DNA of 24,754 nucleotides from a virus. The notes below the pieces were generated by a model. That model had not been told where the DNA came from and did no database searches. It saw nothing but the letters and a program-made list of their open reading frames with translations. Position 1 is the stretch's first letter. Each line of letters starts with the position of its first letter. Shown piece by piece: positions 1 through 8,614 of the stretch. The position numbers were made by a program, and so were the translations under genes. Location of the stretch: IMG/VR virus record IMGVR_UViG_3300025325_000134, positions 1 to 24,754 of that record, one strand, 5' to 3'.

Positions 1-407
1 CGGGGATAGTCGAGACCGAACGGGGCGCCGTGGACAAAGATCTCGGGGTCGGCGCTGGATTCGGGAGATGGAAACAGCCGGATCTCGTGGCGGTCGAGCT
101 GCTCCGTGGTGTACGCGATGGGCGCGCCCACGAGATCCCGCCAGTGCGGGGCATGGGCCTCCAGTTCCCGGAGCGTGACCCTGGACAACAGGACGTCGTC
201 GTAGAAGACGCCCAGGATTTCCACGATGGCCGCGTCCACGCTGTAACTGCCTTGCCTGGCCACCGCTGGAACCAGTTGCCAGGTCGTGAAGAGGCCTTGA
301 TGGCCCAGATCCGTGGCGATGTCGGCGTAATAGTGATCGATCTGCGGCGTTTCGGTGGCGATGCCTCCGAGGAGCCGCACGAAGGCCAGGGCATCAACTT
401 TCGGCAT
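1..407 (-). CDS. Head-to-tail adaptor/connector-like protein, 3' end beyond left edge
   Basis: The ATG is at 407 and the frame stays open for 135 codons to the window edge, so the C-terminus is missing. The product begins MPKVDALAF and contains a helical N-terminal part followed by a segment (APIAYTTEQLD, then IRLFPSPES) that resembles the 'EFFPYPSQDE' segment of the protein at 991-1998. Both look like phage proteins that sit between portal/capsid and tail. It follows the gene at 411-989 after a 3-base gap and in the same frame. Its position after capsid and two similar genes supports a virion-connector role. The specific family is not identified. Confidence 0.65.
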   Translation of the reverse strand, partial: MPKVDALAFVRLLGGIATETPQIDHYYADIATDLGHQGLFTTWQLVPAVARQGSYSVDAAIVEILGVFYDDVLLSRVTLRELEAHAPHWRDLVGAPIAYTTEQLDRHEIRLFPSPESSADPEIFVHGAPFGLDYP

Positions 408-410
408 GGG

Positions 411-989
411 TCAGGAGGCCACGAGGCGGCCTTGCAGGCTCGCTGCGAGGGCGGTGAGCGGGCTATAGACCCGCTGTTTGAGGCAGATGAGGGCCTCCGC
501 GAGATCCACCAGCAGGGGCACGGTGTCATCGGGAAGTTCAATGGCCACCGTATCGTCGCTGAGATCCGCCGTGAGTTTGGCGTAGACCAGGGTCACGGTA
601 TCGGCCGCCGGCTTCGAGGGCCAGAGCACCAGAAGATCCCGCCCGATCATCGACCAGAGTTCAAACTGGGGCCCGATGGCCCGACCCCAGGCTCTATCGA
701 AATACCAAAACTCCTTCCACAGCACCTTCTTGAGATCCCGCGCGCCCTCCTGGACCCCGAGCATCCGCAGCGCCGCGGGGGCCTGAGCAGGATCGGACAC
801 CTTGTAGATCTGCTGGTAGGGCACGGTCGGGAAGCTCAGGGTATCGACCACGTACCCATCTCGGGCGTTGACGATTCGCTGAAGATGCGTCAGCAGGAGC
901 CGGCAGGTGACGCGCGAGGTGCCGAGGGCGTGCGTGTCCCGGACCCGCGCGAGAAGCTGATCCACGAGCTGCCCGGCGACGTAGGGCAT
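411..989 (-). CDS. Adaptor-like phage structural protein (192 aa)
   Basis: This is a complete ORF from ATG at 989 to TGA at 411-413. The N-terminal half is helical (QLVDQLLARVRDTHALG, LLLTHLQRIVNA); the middle is aromatic and beta-like (KEFWYFDRAWGRAIGPQFELW), and the C-terminus is again helical. This alternation is typical of head-completion or adaptor proteins between portal and tail. It is packed 1 base from the gene at 991-1998 and 3 bases from the partial gene at 1-407, so the three probably form one connector set. I do not recognise the exact family; the role is inferred from order and composition. Confidence 0.65.
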   Translation of the reverse strand: MPYVAGQLVDQLLARVRDTHALGTSRVTCRLLLTHLQRIVNARDGYVVDTLSFPTVPYQQIYKVSDPAQAPAALRMLGVQEGARDLKKVLWKEFWYFDRAWGRAIGPQFELWSMIGRDLLVLWPSKPAADTVTLVYAKLTADLSDDTVAIELPDDTVPLLVDLAEALICLKQRVYSPLTALAASLQGRLVAS

Positions 990-990
990 C

Positions 991-1998
991 TTAGATCGGC
1001 CATCTATCTAACACAATGTCCCGCGCCGTGATGGTGTCGCGCCGGGCCCCCAGGCCGAAATTCCTCGGGAGTTGCAGAATCATCGTCACATCGTCCACCC
1101 CGAGATCCGAGCGGATGGCCTCGATGACTTGGTTCTCCCACGCCGTCGCCTGGCTCCGGTAGGCGTTCATCCAGTAGCCCGCCAGGTCCGGTTTCCCGGC
1201 GCGCACTGCCTGGGCGGCCTCGTACCGCATCGCGTCAATCAGGGCACCCTCGATGATGACGTGCGGGTCGATTTGCGGAGGCAGGGGGGCATGGAAGGCG
1301 AGTTCCGGCGGGGTGGACCAGTAGACGTACCGGATCAATTCGTCCTGGCTCGGATACGGGAAGAACTCCACCCGCTTGGTGCCATCGGTATCGACAGCCG
1401 TTTCCGCCCACGCGCTCGGCCCTCCGCCAGCAGCGGCCGACCGGCGATCCGGGTCTTCATGATCGAGTTCTGCCAGGCTCACGTTCTCCAATAACTGGCC
1501 CCGACGCATATGAACCATGTCGCCTAGCCACCGGACGGTCGGCAGCAAGCGCGTGCGCTGCTCGGCAATCGTGGCCGATGCCGTGGCGTTCGTGGTTTCG
1601 AGAAAGGGGATGGTGAGCTGGAGCGCCGTGATCGGGCCTGATCCAATGACGGCCGCGATCTCGTACCAGTTCATGGCGGGCCGGATGAAGCGACCCACGA
1701 GAGACAGGCTCGGGTTTGCTGGATCGGTCGAGAAGCCTGTGGGCGTGGCCCAGGCCGCGGCGGCCGTCGCATCCGGCGTGACCACCACCGACCCCTGGGT
1801 GACCGACACCGTGCCAGCGGACATCGTCGCCGGGAGGACGACTTCGCCGACCTTGCGAAGATGACGGAGGCGGCCCCGGCTGGCGATCCGCTGATACCGG
1901 CGGGCGACCCACTGGGCACACAGGAGATGCCCGGCGGAGGTGTCGATGGCGGCCAGCACCTCCCGCGCGCAGGACTCGACGGTGAAGGGTGGCGGCAT
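991..1998 (-). CDS. Adaptor/neck-like phage structural protein (335 aa)
   Basis: ATG at 1998, TAA at 991-993. The protein has an N-terminal helical region (CAREVLAAIDTSAGHLLCAQWVARRYQ), a beta-rich middle, and a C-terminal segment with 'VEFFPYPSQDELIRYVYW' followed by helices (IIEGALIDAMRYEAAQAVRAG). Phage adaptor proteins that dock to the portal often show this plan, where a polar-aromatic 'P-x-P' strand precedes a helical bundle. It lies downstream of capsid, beta-helix and DUF6496-like genes, where neck genes are expected. Assignment to the adaptor class is inference; no catalytic motif is present. Confidence 0.65.
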   Translation of the reverse strand: MPPPFTVESCAREVLAAIDTSAGHLLCAQWVARRYQRIASRGRLRHLRKVGEVVLPATMSAGTVSVTQGSVVVTPDATAAAAWATPTGFSTDPANPSLSLVGRFIRPAMNWYEIAAVIGSGPITALQLTIPFLETTNATASATIAEQRTRLLPTVRWLGDMVHMRRGQLLENVSLAELDHEDPDRRSAAAGGGPSAWAETAVDTDGTKRVEFFPYPSQDELIRYVYWSTPPELAFHAPLPPQIDPHVIIEGALIDAMRYEAAQAVRAGKPDLAGYWMNAYRSQATAWENQVIEAIRSDLGVDDVTMILQLPRNFGLGARRDTITARDIVLDRWPI

Positions 1999-2010
1999 GG
2001 TCAGGCCATG

Positions 2011-2196
2011 CTAGGCCGACCGGACCTGCCGCACCCGACCCGTATGGCGGTACTTCCCGCCGTCTTTCTGTTCCTTCCGTTCCTCGCTCTTCATGATGGC
2101 CACGGCCTGCTTCTGATCCGTGACTTTCTTGCCGGTCTTCGACCCGCTATGGAGCTTCCCGGCCTTGAACTTCGCCATCACCTCGCTGCTCGGCAT
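2011..2196 (-). CDS. DUF6496-like small basic protein (61 aa)
   Basis: ATG at 2196, TAG at 2011-2013. The core 'VMAKFKAGKLHSGS' followed by 'KKVTDQKQAVAIMKSE' matches, from memory, the DUF6496 family of short basic phage and bacterial proteins, which carry a conserved phrase of the type 'M-x-x-F-K-x-G-x-L-x-S-G ... K-Q-A-I-A-I-x-x-S-E'. The rest is Lys/Arg-rich. Function is unknown; such proteins are common between phage structural genes. It is separated by 3 bases from the beta-helix-like gene upstream and 12 bases from the adaptor gene downstream. Confidence 0.75.
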   Translation of the reverse strand: MPSSEVMAKFKAGKLHSGSKTGKKVTDQKQAVAIMKSEERKEQKDGGKYRHTGRVRQVRSA

Positions 2197-2199
2197 GGC

Positions 2200-3168
2200 C
2201 TAGCTCAGATCCGGGTGGCACGCCAGCCCGTTGAAGAGCGCCACGGAATTTCCGCCCGTCACCTGGTTGACCGGCGTGTTGGCCGGGGCGAACCACACCG
2301 CCGCCTCGTTGGCGGCGGCAACCACGTCCGTGCAGCCCGCGAAGAACGAGTTGTTGTCGAAGAACATCATGGCGTTCCCGAGCCCGGCGCCGTCGATCCC
2401 CACCGTCAAGGACGTGCCCAGGTTGAGGAACTGGCAGCCCTTGAAGATGATCGTGCAGCGGCCCAGGCCGGCCGTGGTCTTGAGGAACGTCACCTGCGCG
2501 TTGTCGGCGTTCATCACGAACACGCAGTTCTCGAACACGACGCGGGCGGGGGATCCCCCGGACTGGCCCAGATCGATCATCGTGCCGTTCGTCCAGGCCA
2601 CCGTGTCGCCGCCGAAGTAGCAGTTCTTGAAGTATTGCTCCGCGGCCTGGATGCTCACCAGCTTGAACGCCGCATCGTCCAGTGCCGTGGCGATCGTCGG
2701 CAGGAAGTGGCAGTTGACGAAGCTGTTACGGGCACCGGTCACGGTCAGCAGGTTGAGATCCGTCGCGGCGAGTCCATACGGGAAGTAGACGTTGGCGAAG
2801 GTATTGCCCTGTCCACTCACGGTCAGGAGCGAGGCAATGGTGGCCGCATGGCCCACCCGGGAGCGCTGGTTCTGCATCGCGGGGCCGTACATGCCCACGA
2901 GATGCGTTTCGCTTTTCGCCCAGGTCAGGGCGGCCGACAGGATGTGCGAATCCGGCGTCAGCAGGATCGCCTCGTTCCGCCCGCCTTGCGTGAGGCCATA
3001 GGCGGTGGCGAGACTCGTGTGGAAGAACTCACCCGGAAGTTGGCCACCCCAGTACTGATAGGGCGTCAAGCCCGACGTGGATTTGGCCACCAGCCGGGTT
3101 TCACTGATGCCGACCAAGCCCAGCCCGGAGAACGCCGCACTCGACAGCTCCCGCAACCGTGAACTCAT
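2200..3168 (-). CDS. Beta-helix-like virion protein next to capsid (322 aa)
   Basis: ATG at 3168 is preceded by a GAGGAG ribosome site; TAG is at 2200-2202. After about 100 residues the sequence shows successive short rungs of the type 'NTFANVYFPYG', 'NSFVNCHFLP', 'QYFKNCYFGG', 'VVFENCVFVM', 'IIFKGCQFLN' and 'MMFFDNNSFFAG'. These aromatic/Asn/Cys rungs are the pattern of a right-handed parallel beta-helix (pectate-lyase-like fold), common in phage tailspikes and also in capsid-associated proteins. No catalytic residues can be assigned. The position directly after the major capsid gene favours a head-surface or appendage protein, but a tailspike is also possible. Confidence 0.7.
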   Translation of the reverse strand: MSSRLRELSSAAFSGLGLVGISETRLVAKSTSGLTPYQYWGGQLPGEFFHTSLATAYGLTQGGRNEAILLTPDSHILSAALTWAKSETHLVGMYGPAMQNQRSRVGHAATIASLLTVSGQGNTFANVYFPYGLAATDLNLLTVTGARNSFVNCHFLPTIATALDDAAFKLVSIQAAEQYFKNCYFGGDTVAWTNGTMIDLGQSGGSPARVVFENCVFVMNADNAQVTFLKTTAGLGRCTIIFKGCQFLNLGTSLTVGIDGAGLGNAMMFFDNNSFFAGCTDVVAAANEAAVWFAPANTPVNQVTGGNSVALFNGLACHPDLS

Positions 3169-3217
3169 GGCCGACTCCTCTGCCCGAAGGCGTCAGACTG
3201 CGTCAGTTCCGCCTCAC

Positions 3218-4117
3218 TCACCCCGTGCTGCCGTCAATTCCTCTCCACGAGCCGTAGCCCTTGGTGTGGCGCTGGTAGCTGGTGAAAATCGCGTTTTTGG
3301 TCCACGGATCGTCGAAGGAATCGAAGATCGGATGATCACGCCACCGGAAATTCAGGTCATGGACCCCCTTGGCGGCGGCGACGAACCAGTTGGTGGTCGT
3401 GGTCAGGTAGTGGTTCACCATCCACGAGAGATCCTCTTCGATGAGGGCGTTGATCTCGTTGTCGGGGCTGTACGGCCGGCCACTCGATCCGAGGATCTCG
3501 CGGGCGGCGAACTTGTTGACCGGCGCCAGGATGACCATGACGGGGGCCATCAAGCGCGGCAGGTTGCGCTCGTTGGTCATGTTCTCGAACCGCGTGCTCG
3601 CGGCTTGCAGGCCCGTGATCGAGAATCCGATGTCCGGCGAGGGCCGGTTGGCCCGGGTCACGCCATCCAATCCCACGTGGGCGGTCGAGCACAGCGATTC
3701 CGCCGCGGTGAAGCCCACGAAGGACGTCGAAAAGGCGTTGTTGAGGACAGAGTGGGCGTCCACTTCGATGCGGTTGCGCGAGGCGCGGGCGAGTTCTCCC
3801 ACCATTTCTTTCGCCACGCCGTACAACTCATCCCGCCAGCCCTCCCAGGTAAATTCCAGCGCCAGCCCGAAGGGTTCAGCGGTATACGTCTTGGTGCCGC
3901 CCATGAGGGGCTGATCCAGCGTGAAGCTCTCGCCTTCGGGCTTCTTGGGCATGGTGCCCAGGCCCGAGACCTGGAGATCCTTGTCCGGGTTCCAATCCAT
4001 CTCGCTCACGTTGGCCCACAGGGAATACTCCATGGGCCGCTCTTTTCCGGTCTCCACGAAGACCCGGTTGAGATCCGGCGCTAACAGCGGGGCGATTGAT
4101 CCGCGGCCGATAGGCAT
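3218..4117 (-). CDS. Major capsid protein, HK97-fold candidate (299 aa)
   Basis: ATG at 4117 with an AGGGA ribosome site; TGA at 3218-3220. Length, position (after scaffold and decoration genes) and sequence fit a major head protein. Residues near 100-130 (FTWEGWRDELYGVAKEMVGELARASRNRIE) resemble the long spine helix. 'LMAPVMVILAPVN' followed by 'KFAAREILGSSGRPYSPDNEIN' is typical of Mu gpT-type capsid proteins, where this part forms the axial domain. The C-terminus is aromatic and charged. It would assemble into the icosahedral shell in the cytoplasm. The exact family is inferred rather than searched. Confidence 0.85.
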   Translation of the reverse strand: MPIGRGSIAPLLAPDLNRVFVETGKERPMEYSLWANVSEMDWNPDKDLQVSGLGTMPKKPEGESFTLDQPLMGGTKTYTAEPFGLALEFTWEGWRDELYGVAKEMVGELARASRNRIEVDAHSVLNNAFSTSFVGFTAAESLCSTAHVGLDGVTRANRPSPDIGFSITGLQAASTRFENMTNERNLPRLMAPVMVILAPVNKFAAREILGSSGRPYSPDNEINALIEEDLSWMVNHYLTTTTNWFVAAAKGVHDLNFRWRDHPIFDSFDDPWTKNAIFTSYQRHTKGYGSWRGIDGSTG

Positions 4118-4131
4118 AGGTCAGGTCCCTC

Positions 4132-4647
4132 CTAGTAGGTGCCCGACCCGGCGTTGGCGCCGCCGCGGGCCGTGTTCGTGAGAATCATGTAGACACGGCC
4201 ATCGACCGTGCCCACCGCGTCCTTGAAGCCGACCACGATCCCGCCGCCGGTATCGGACACCGCATTGGCGTCGAGATACCAGTTCGTGGTGCCCTTGGTG
4301 ATCGGGTAGACCTTCCACATATTGGCCGCTGCGAGGGTGTGAGTGCCCGCCGTCGAGTCCGACAGCGTGATCTCGATAACGGTTTGGGGTCCCAGCCAGT
4401 AGAGCGCCACTTCGGCCGAGGTGACGCCCGTCGCCGAATCCCGCGCGAGCCCGAAGGCGCGTTTGGTGACGCCCGAGGCGTCGATGGGGCTCGCGGACTC
4501 GGTGATGAGCCCAGAGTCGTCGTCCTGCACGAAGGCGCCCTTGGTGTACGTCTGAGCCGCCTTCTCGGCCCCGTAGAGCAGGGGCGAGGATGTGAAGCCG
4601 ATGTGCTTCGCGTACAGGGCGGGTTTCGGTTGCGTGGTCAATGCCAT
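4132..4647 (-). CDS. Head decoration-like protein (171 aa)
   Basis: ATG at 4647 with GGAGA upstream; TAG at 4132-4134. The protein is beta-rich, Thr/Ala/Gly-rich and has no Cys. It contains a segment like decoration proteins that bind outside HK97-type shells: 'YTKGAFVQDDDSGLITESASPIDASGVTKRAFGLARD', which reads as a covering domain adding stability. It lies 14 bases upstream of the major capsid gene, the usual place for a decoration gene. Function is inferred from composition and order. Confidence 0.7.
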   Translation of the reverse strand: MALTTQPKPALYAKHIGFTSSPLLYGAEKAAQTYTKGAFVQDDDSGLITESASPIDASGVTKRAFGLARDSATGVTSAEVALYWLGPQTVIEITLSDSTAGTHTLAAANMWKVYPITKGTTNWYLDANAVSDTGGGIVVGFKDAVGTVDGRVYMILTNTARGGANAGSGTY

Positions 4648-4660
4648 GGTCGATGTCTCC

Positions 4661-5287
4661 TTATGGTGTTATGCCGGGGACATTCCCGGTCCGAATCATC
4701 TTGTCGAAGCGTTGCCCCGCCATTTGCCGAGCAGCAGCCCCGGACTGCATCCGCTTGAGGAGTTGGTCGTTGGGGTTGGTATGGACGATGATCCCCTGCC
4801 CCGCGTAGCGGTCCCCCATCTCCTGCAAGGCGGTCGTCACGCCGGATTCCATGGCCCGTTGATGGGCCTCGCGCTGCCGGCGGAGGCGCAGATAGCGGTC
4901 CTTCTGCATCCGCATGAGGATGACGTCGCCGAGGCGGCGTGTGGTATCGGCGGCCATGCCCCGGAGTTCGAGGGCCTCCGGCATGTCCCCCTGGACGACT
5001 TCCCAGCCCTCAGTGAGCTTGTACTTGATGTAGCGACCGTGAAAGGCCGACTGGACCCAGCAATACTCAAACTCCGGCTGGGCATTCGAGACTTCCAGCT
5101 CGTTGAAGTGCTGCGCGAGTTCGTTCTCGACCTCGAAGGTGCGCGGGTCGATCGTGCCGACGTCGGCATTGGCGGCCTCCGCAGCCTGCGCAAGGGGCTC
5201 GGCGCGCTCTTTCAGCACCTCGCGCCGGGCGTCTCCTGGGGGCGGGAGCGCCTCTACACCGGGTCCTACGGGGATCGTCTGTGCCAT
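4661..5287 (-). CDS. Phage head-module protein of unknown function (208 aa)
   Basis: ATG at 5287 with GGAGGG upstream; TAA at 4661-4663. The N-terminus is Pro/Ala-rich, followed by a charged helical stretch (FEVENELAQHFNELEV). Residues about 70-100 contain 'FEYCWVQSAFHGRYIKYKL', an aromatic core, then Arg/Gln-rich helices (KDRYLRLRRQREAHQRAME). It is encoded between the scaffold candidate and the decoration gene. I do not recognise the family. A head-assembly accessory or minor head protein is the natural guess from position. Confidence 0.65.
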   Translation of the reverse strand: MAQTIPVGPGVEALPPPGDARREVLKERAEPLAQAAEAANADVGTIDPRTFEVENELAQHFNELEVSNAQPEFEYCWVQSAFHGRYIKYKLTEGWEVVQGDMPEALELRGMAADTTRRLGDVILMRMQKDRYLRLRRQREAHQRAMESGVTTALQEMGDRYAGQGIIVHTNPNDQLLKRMQSGAAARQMAGQRFDKMIRTGNVPGITP

Positions 5288-5348
5288 GCTTCCCTCCGTC
5301 GCCCGGGGGGAAGCGACTGCTCGATGTTGCGACCGAGAAGGCTGTCGC

Positions 5349-6170
5349 CTACCTGTACGCCGCCGTCTTGGTCATGTATTCCTGCCAGGACTGGTAGCCC
5401 ATCCGTTTCGCCAGATCGTCTTCCGTCATGCCGCGAAACGCCAAGGCCGCCTCCGCCGTCTCGCCGCCGAGATCGTAGGCCGTGGGCACCTTGGTCGTGT
5501 CCCGTCCCACTTCGCGTCCACTGCGCGAGCGCCCGGCGAGTGCCTCGGGACGTTCCTCTGCGGCGGGCTTACGGAGCGCGGCTTCCTGGGCTTCGGCGGT
5601 GAGTTCGTCGATGTGCTGCCCCACGATGGCGTTGTGCGCGTAGGCATAGACGCCCGGACGCATCTTGATCTGCGGAGGGAGGGCATCGACCATCGCGTCG
5701 ATGTCTTTCTTGAAGCGCTCGTAGTACTTGAGACTGACGACTTCACTCCGCTTGTTCAGCTGGGAGAACTGATCCATCCCGGTGGCTTCGAGTTGGTTCA
5801 CCCGAGCCGCGTAGCGTGCTTCCTGCTGGGCGTCCCACCGCTCGACGGTGGCCAGATCCCCCTGCTGGATGGCTTCGACGTACTGGGCGCGTGTCACCTG
5901 CCCCGCCGGATCGGGGGTGGGCACCGGCTCCCGTTGACGGGAGAGCGTCGTGTCCATCGTCTGCCGCATCCCGGTCAAGGCCTCGGTCAACGCCGACATG
6001 GACCCCTGCATGGTCGTCTGGAACTGGCGAAACTCCTCGGCGGGGACGAACTGGGGGGCTGTCGGCTCCGACTCGTTCGGATTGGGCTCGTCAGGCTCCC
6101 CGTCAGCCCCGCCCGCGATGAACGGAAGCCTACGTAGGGCGCTTGCTTTGTATAGACCGGAGTTTGGCAT
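5349..6170 (-). CDS. Scaffold-like protein (273 aa)
   Basis: I place the start at ATG 6170, because AGGAG lies about 8 bases upstream; a GTG two codons earlier at 6176 is too close to that site. TAG is at 5349-5351. The sequence is Glu/Gln/Asp-rich and almost entirely helical after an acidic, Pro-rich N-terminus (about residues 20-45). It has stretches such as 'EEFRQFQTTMQGSMSALTEAL' and 'ARVNQLEATGMDQF', and ends in a compact helical C-terminus (MTEDDLAKRMGYQSWQEYM). This composition and the slot between portal and capsid fit a scaffolding protein. Its 5' end overlaps the gene at 6130-6381 by 41 bases. Confidence 0.7.
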   Translation of the reverse strand: MPNSGLYKASALRRLPFIAGGADGEPDEPNPNESEPTAPQFVPAEEFRQFQTTMQGSMSALTEALTGMRQTMDTTLSRQREPVPTPDPAGQVTRAQYVEAIQQGDLATVERWDAQQEARYAARVNQLEATGMDQFSQLNKRSEVVSLKYYERFKKDIDAMVDALPPQIKMRPGVYAYAHNAIVGQHIDELTAEAQEAALRKPAAEERPEALAGRSRSGREVGRDTTKVPTAYDLGGETAEAALAFRGMTEDDLAKRMGYQSWQEYMTKTAAYR

Positions 6171-6381
6171 ACACACGCTCCTCTTGCTGGCTCATTGTGA
6201 CGAATTTGAGCACCGCGTCAAGTGATTTCTTCTGCCCCCGGGCCTCCAAAGTCGCCTCCCAGGTCATCGCCGCATCCTGGTCCCGCTGACATTGGGCCTT
6301 CCGGGCTTCCAGCCACGCGATGAAATCCGCCTCAGCCCCTTCATCCTGCCCCAACCACTCACGCCATCGGCTCCCCGCCAT
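6130..6381 (-). CDS. Small hypothetical protein in head module (83 aa)
   Basis: ATG at 6381 follows GGAGGG by about five bases; TAG at 6130-6132. The 5' end overlaps the portal 3' end by 23 bases and the 3' end overlaps the scaffold candidate by 41 bases, so its expression is likely coupled to both. The protein is polar and helical (EADFIAWLEARKAQCQRDQ, LDAVLKFVTMSQQEERVYAKL) without membrane segment or known motif. The good ribosome site and tight packing support a real gene; the function is unknown. Confidence 0.65.
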   Translation of the reverse strand: MAGSRWREWLGQDEGAEADFIAWLEARKAQCQRDQDAAMTWEATLEARGQKKSLDAVLKFVTMSQQEERVYAKLRSIQSKRPT

Positions 6382-8221
6382 TGGGCCCTCCTGGAGGTTG
6401 ATTCTGCCCCATCCCGAGGGCTAACCCGCCGACCATATTGGATAATCCGACGAGGCCGTCTCGGCTCAACCCGTCGATGGAATCCAGTTCTTCTTCCACA
6501 TGAATGATGAACGCCTCGGGATCACGGATCGTGTCGAACGTCCGAATCGTCCGGTCGATGATCTCCCCGGCTGCCGCCGCCACCTTCCGGGCGACGTCGC
6601 GCACCTGCGGCGGTGTCTGAGGGTTGGCGGCGATGGCGACCAACTGGATCGTCTTGTCGTAATACTGCGCCAAGATATTGACCAGCATGAGCGCGTTCTG
6701 GCGATCCGCGTCCCGGTTGACCGAGGCGCTGCTCGCGGTCATTTCAACCGACACCGCCTCATCGAACTCAGGATCGCGCAAGAGCGCAATGACGAGCGCC
6801 CCATCCTCGGCCCCGATGACGCGCTGAATGTGCTTCTCGACGTCCTTGTCCCCCGCCAAGAGCCGTTCCTGGTAACGGTAGAGACATTGACGGACCGCTC
6901 CGGCTGCTGCGAACCGTACCGAGTCGAAGGCCGGGGTAAACCGGCGATTCACTTGCTGCAACATGCTCAGCGCCGTGATCCCCGGCGTCCGCGAGCCGAG
7001 CACCGCCGAGGGGCGCGGGGTGGACATATCGTTGATCCCGATGCGCCGTTCCGCGAGCGAAATCGTGATCGCTTCGGCGGCGGGGGCACTGGGGTAGACG
7101 TCTGCCATCTGTTCGGGTTTCAGGTCATCCGGGTCCTGCATGAACTGCACCTTGCCGGGCCAGACCTTCATGGTATCCGGCACGGACCCCTCACGCGCCT
7201 TCCAGAACCGGGCATTCGCCAGGAACATGTTGAGCGTGCGGAAGTTGTGGATGTCGGAGGTTTCTTCCTGATAGGGCCGGACCATGTCGATGACCCCGAT
7301 CCCGTAGAAGAGATGGGCGCGGCGCTGATAGTGCATCGCCTCAATCGGGCGAGTATCGTAGCCGTTCCAATCCACGCGCAAAATCGACTGCGAGGTGCGA
7401 TCCCACGCCACGACGAGATCCTCGTCAAACCCATCCCCGTCGATGTCGAAGTAGAGGTAGAGTTCAAGGATTTCCGCGAGTTCCGTGATCTGCTGCGAGG
7501 AGGAGGTCCGCCCGAGCTGCTCCCGGCGGGATTTGGTCCATCCGATCGCCCCGACGGGGATGACGCCCGTGATGTCCCATTTCTTGGCCTTCGCCTTGTC
7601 CCGCAGTTCCGAAAACAGATACCACCAGCGCAACCCGACCCAGCGGGCGACCTGTAAATCATCCGCGGCGCCGCCGGGGAGAATCAAGTCCTCAATCGGA
7701 TGGGTGAGAATCCGGGGCGCCCGCGAGGTGATCTTCTTGACCTTGGTTTTCTTCTGATGCTCCACGAACGGGATGTAGAGAGACCCCGTCCCCAACTGCA
7801 CGTCGTCAAGGACCGACTGTTCGATCGCTGACCGGAGTGCCCACTCGTTGGCCGCGCCCCAGTTGATGAAGGCTTGGAGGGCCTTCGCGGCCTGGAGACT
7901 CGTCCGGCCATGCACCGCCCGCACGGTGAGTGTTGGCACCACGGTGAAGACGAGATCAATCACCTGGGCATAGATGGCGTCCGCGGCGATAGCCCCGAGC
8001 GTGATCTCCGTGTTCGGCGCGTTTTCCACCGGAATGTTGCGGACAATGTTTTTGGGGATGCCCTCGTAGAGCCGCAGATTCTCCCGCCACACGGCTTCCT
8101 GCGGGTTCCGAGCGGCTAAGGCCGCCTCGACTTCTTCGAGCAGATAGGCATGAAGTGCCCCCTTCCGCTCTTCCGAGATGTCGAGATCGACTTGGCGAGG
8201 ATGCCGCTCAACGAGGCGCAT
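6359..8221 (-). CDS. Portal protein (620 aa)
   Basis: ATG at 8221 with GAGG upstream, TGA at 6359-6361. Length, position before scaffold and capsid, and sequence fit a portal. The N-terminal part has 'EAALAARNPQEAVWRENLRLYEG'; the middle has a membrane-distal beta domain with 'ILTHPIEDLILPGGA' and 'ARWVGLRWWYLFSELRDKA'. Further on are 'RAHLFYGIGVIDMVRPYQEETSDIHNFR', typical of the portal stem/crown region (a gene-32/P22-type 'GxGxxDxxxPYQEE' phrase), and 'ITALSMLQQVNRRFTPAFDSVR'. Twelve copies would form the DNA-translocation ring at one capsid vertex, docking TerL and later the adaptors. Confidence 0.85.
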   Translation of the reverse strand: MRLVERHPRQVDLDISEERKGALHAYLLEEVEAALAARNPQEAVWRENLRLYEGIPKNIVRNIPVENAPNTEITLGAIAADAIYAQVIDLVFTVVPTLTVRAVHGRTSLQAAKALQAFINWGAANEWALRSAIEQSVLDDVQLGTGSLYIPFVEHQKKTKVKKITSRAPRILTHPIEDLILPGGAADDLQVARWVGLRWWYLFSELRDKAKAKKWDITGVIPVGAIGWTKSRREQLGRTSSSQQITELAEILELYLYFDIDGDGFDEDLVVAWDRTSQSILRVDWNGYDTRPIEAMHYQRRAHLFYGIGVIDMVRPYQEETSDIHNFRTLNMFLANARFWKAREGSVPDTMKVWPGKVQFMQDPDDLKPEQMADVYPSAPAAEAITISLAERRIGINDMSTPRPSAVLGSRTPGITALSMLQQVNRRFTPAFDSVRFAAAGAVRQCLYRYQERLLAGDKDVEKHIQRVIGAEDGALVIALLRDPEFDEAVSVEMTASSASVNRDADRQNALMLVNILAQYYDKTIQLVAIAANPQTPPQVRDVARKVAAAAGEIIDRTIRTFDTIRDPEAFIIHVEEELDSIDGLSRDGLVGLSNMVGGLALGMGQNQPPGGPNGGEPMA

Positions 8222-8227
8222 GGAGCC

Positions 8228-8614
8228 TCATGGCGTCGAGCCGATGGCAAGGCCACGCACGCTGGCGATGACGGAGGCGGCCTGATTCAGGTTGACGGTC
8301 GCGTTGGTGGTGGCGCCCGCGTTGATCGTGCTATCAATGATGAGGAGCAGGCCCCCCGCCTTGAGCAACACCCCGGCATCCGTCTGGCCATCCAAGCGGA
8401 TCGTCACGTCCTGATCGGCCCGGACGAGCAGCCCCTGCATCGTCGTGATCGCGCTCGTCGGCAAGGCTGTGAAGGTGGTCCCGTTACCATCCCCGACCTT
8501 CGTCGTGGGGTTGAAGGCCTGCACTTCATCCGCCACGACGCGGCGCACATAGGGGAAACCCGGCACCGGCTGGCCATCCACCTCGACGAGCACTGTGACT
8601 TTGAGCGCAGGCAT
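8228..8614 (-). CDS. Small phage structural-type protein (128 aa)
   Basis: The start is taken as ATG 8614 (MPALKVTVLVEVDGQPVPG). A longer frame reaches 8698, but that extension is antisense-like in composition and overlaps the gene at 8614-8712. The stop is TGA 8228-8230. The protein is beta-rich and Thr/Ala/Val-rich, with no Cys, helix bundle or catalytic motif. The first residues read like an Ig-like or fibre-associated domain. It overlaps the stop of the preceding small membrane gene by one base. The family is not recognised. Confidence 0.65.
   Translation of the reverse strand: MPALKVTVLVEVDGQPVPGFPYVRRVVADEVQAFNPTTKVGDGNGTTFTALPTSAITTMQGLLVRADQDVTIRLDGQTDAGVLLKAGGLLLIIDSTINAGATTNATVNLNQAASVIASVRGLAIGSTP

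Noticed and set aside
30-3162. Long plus-strand frames such as 30-1031 and 1861-3162
   Set aside because: They are Arg/His/Gly-heavy shadows antisense to well-supported structural genes with ribosome sites and recognisable folds.
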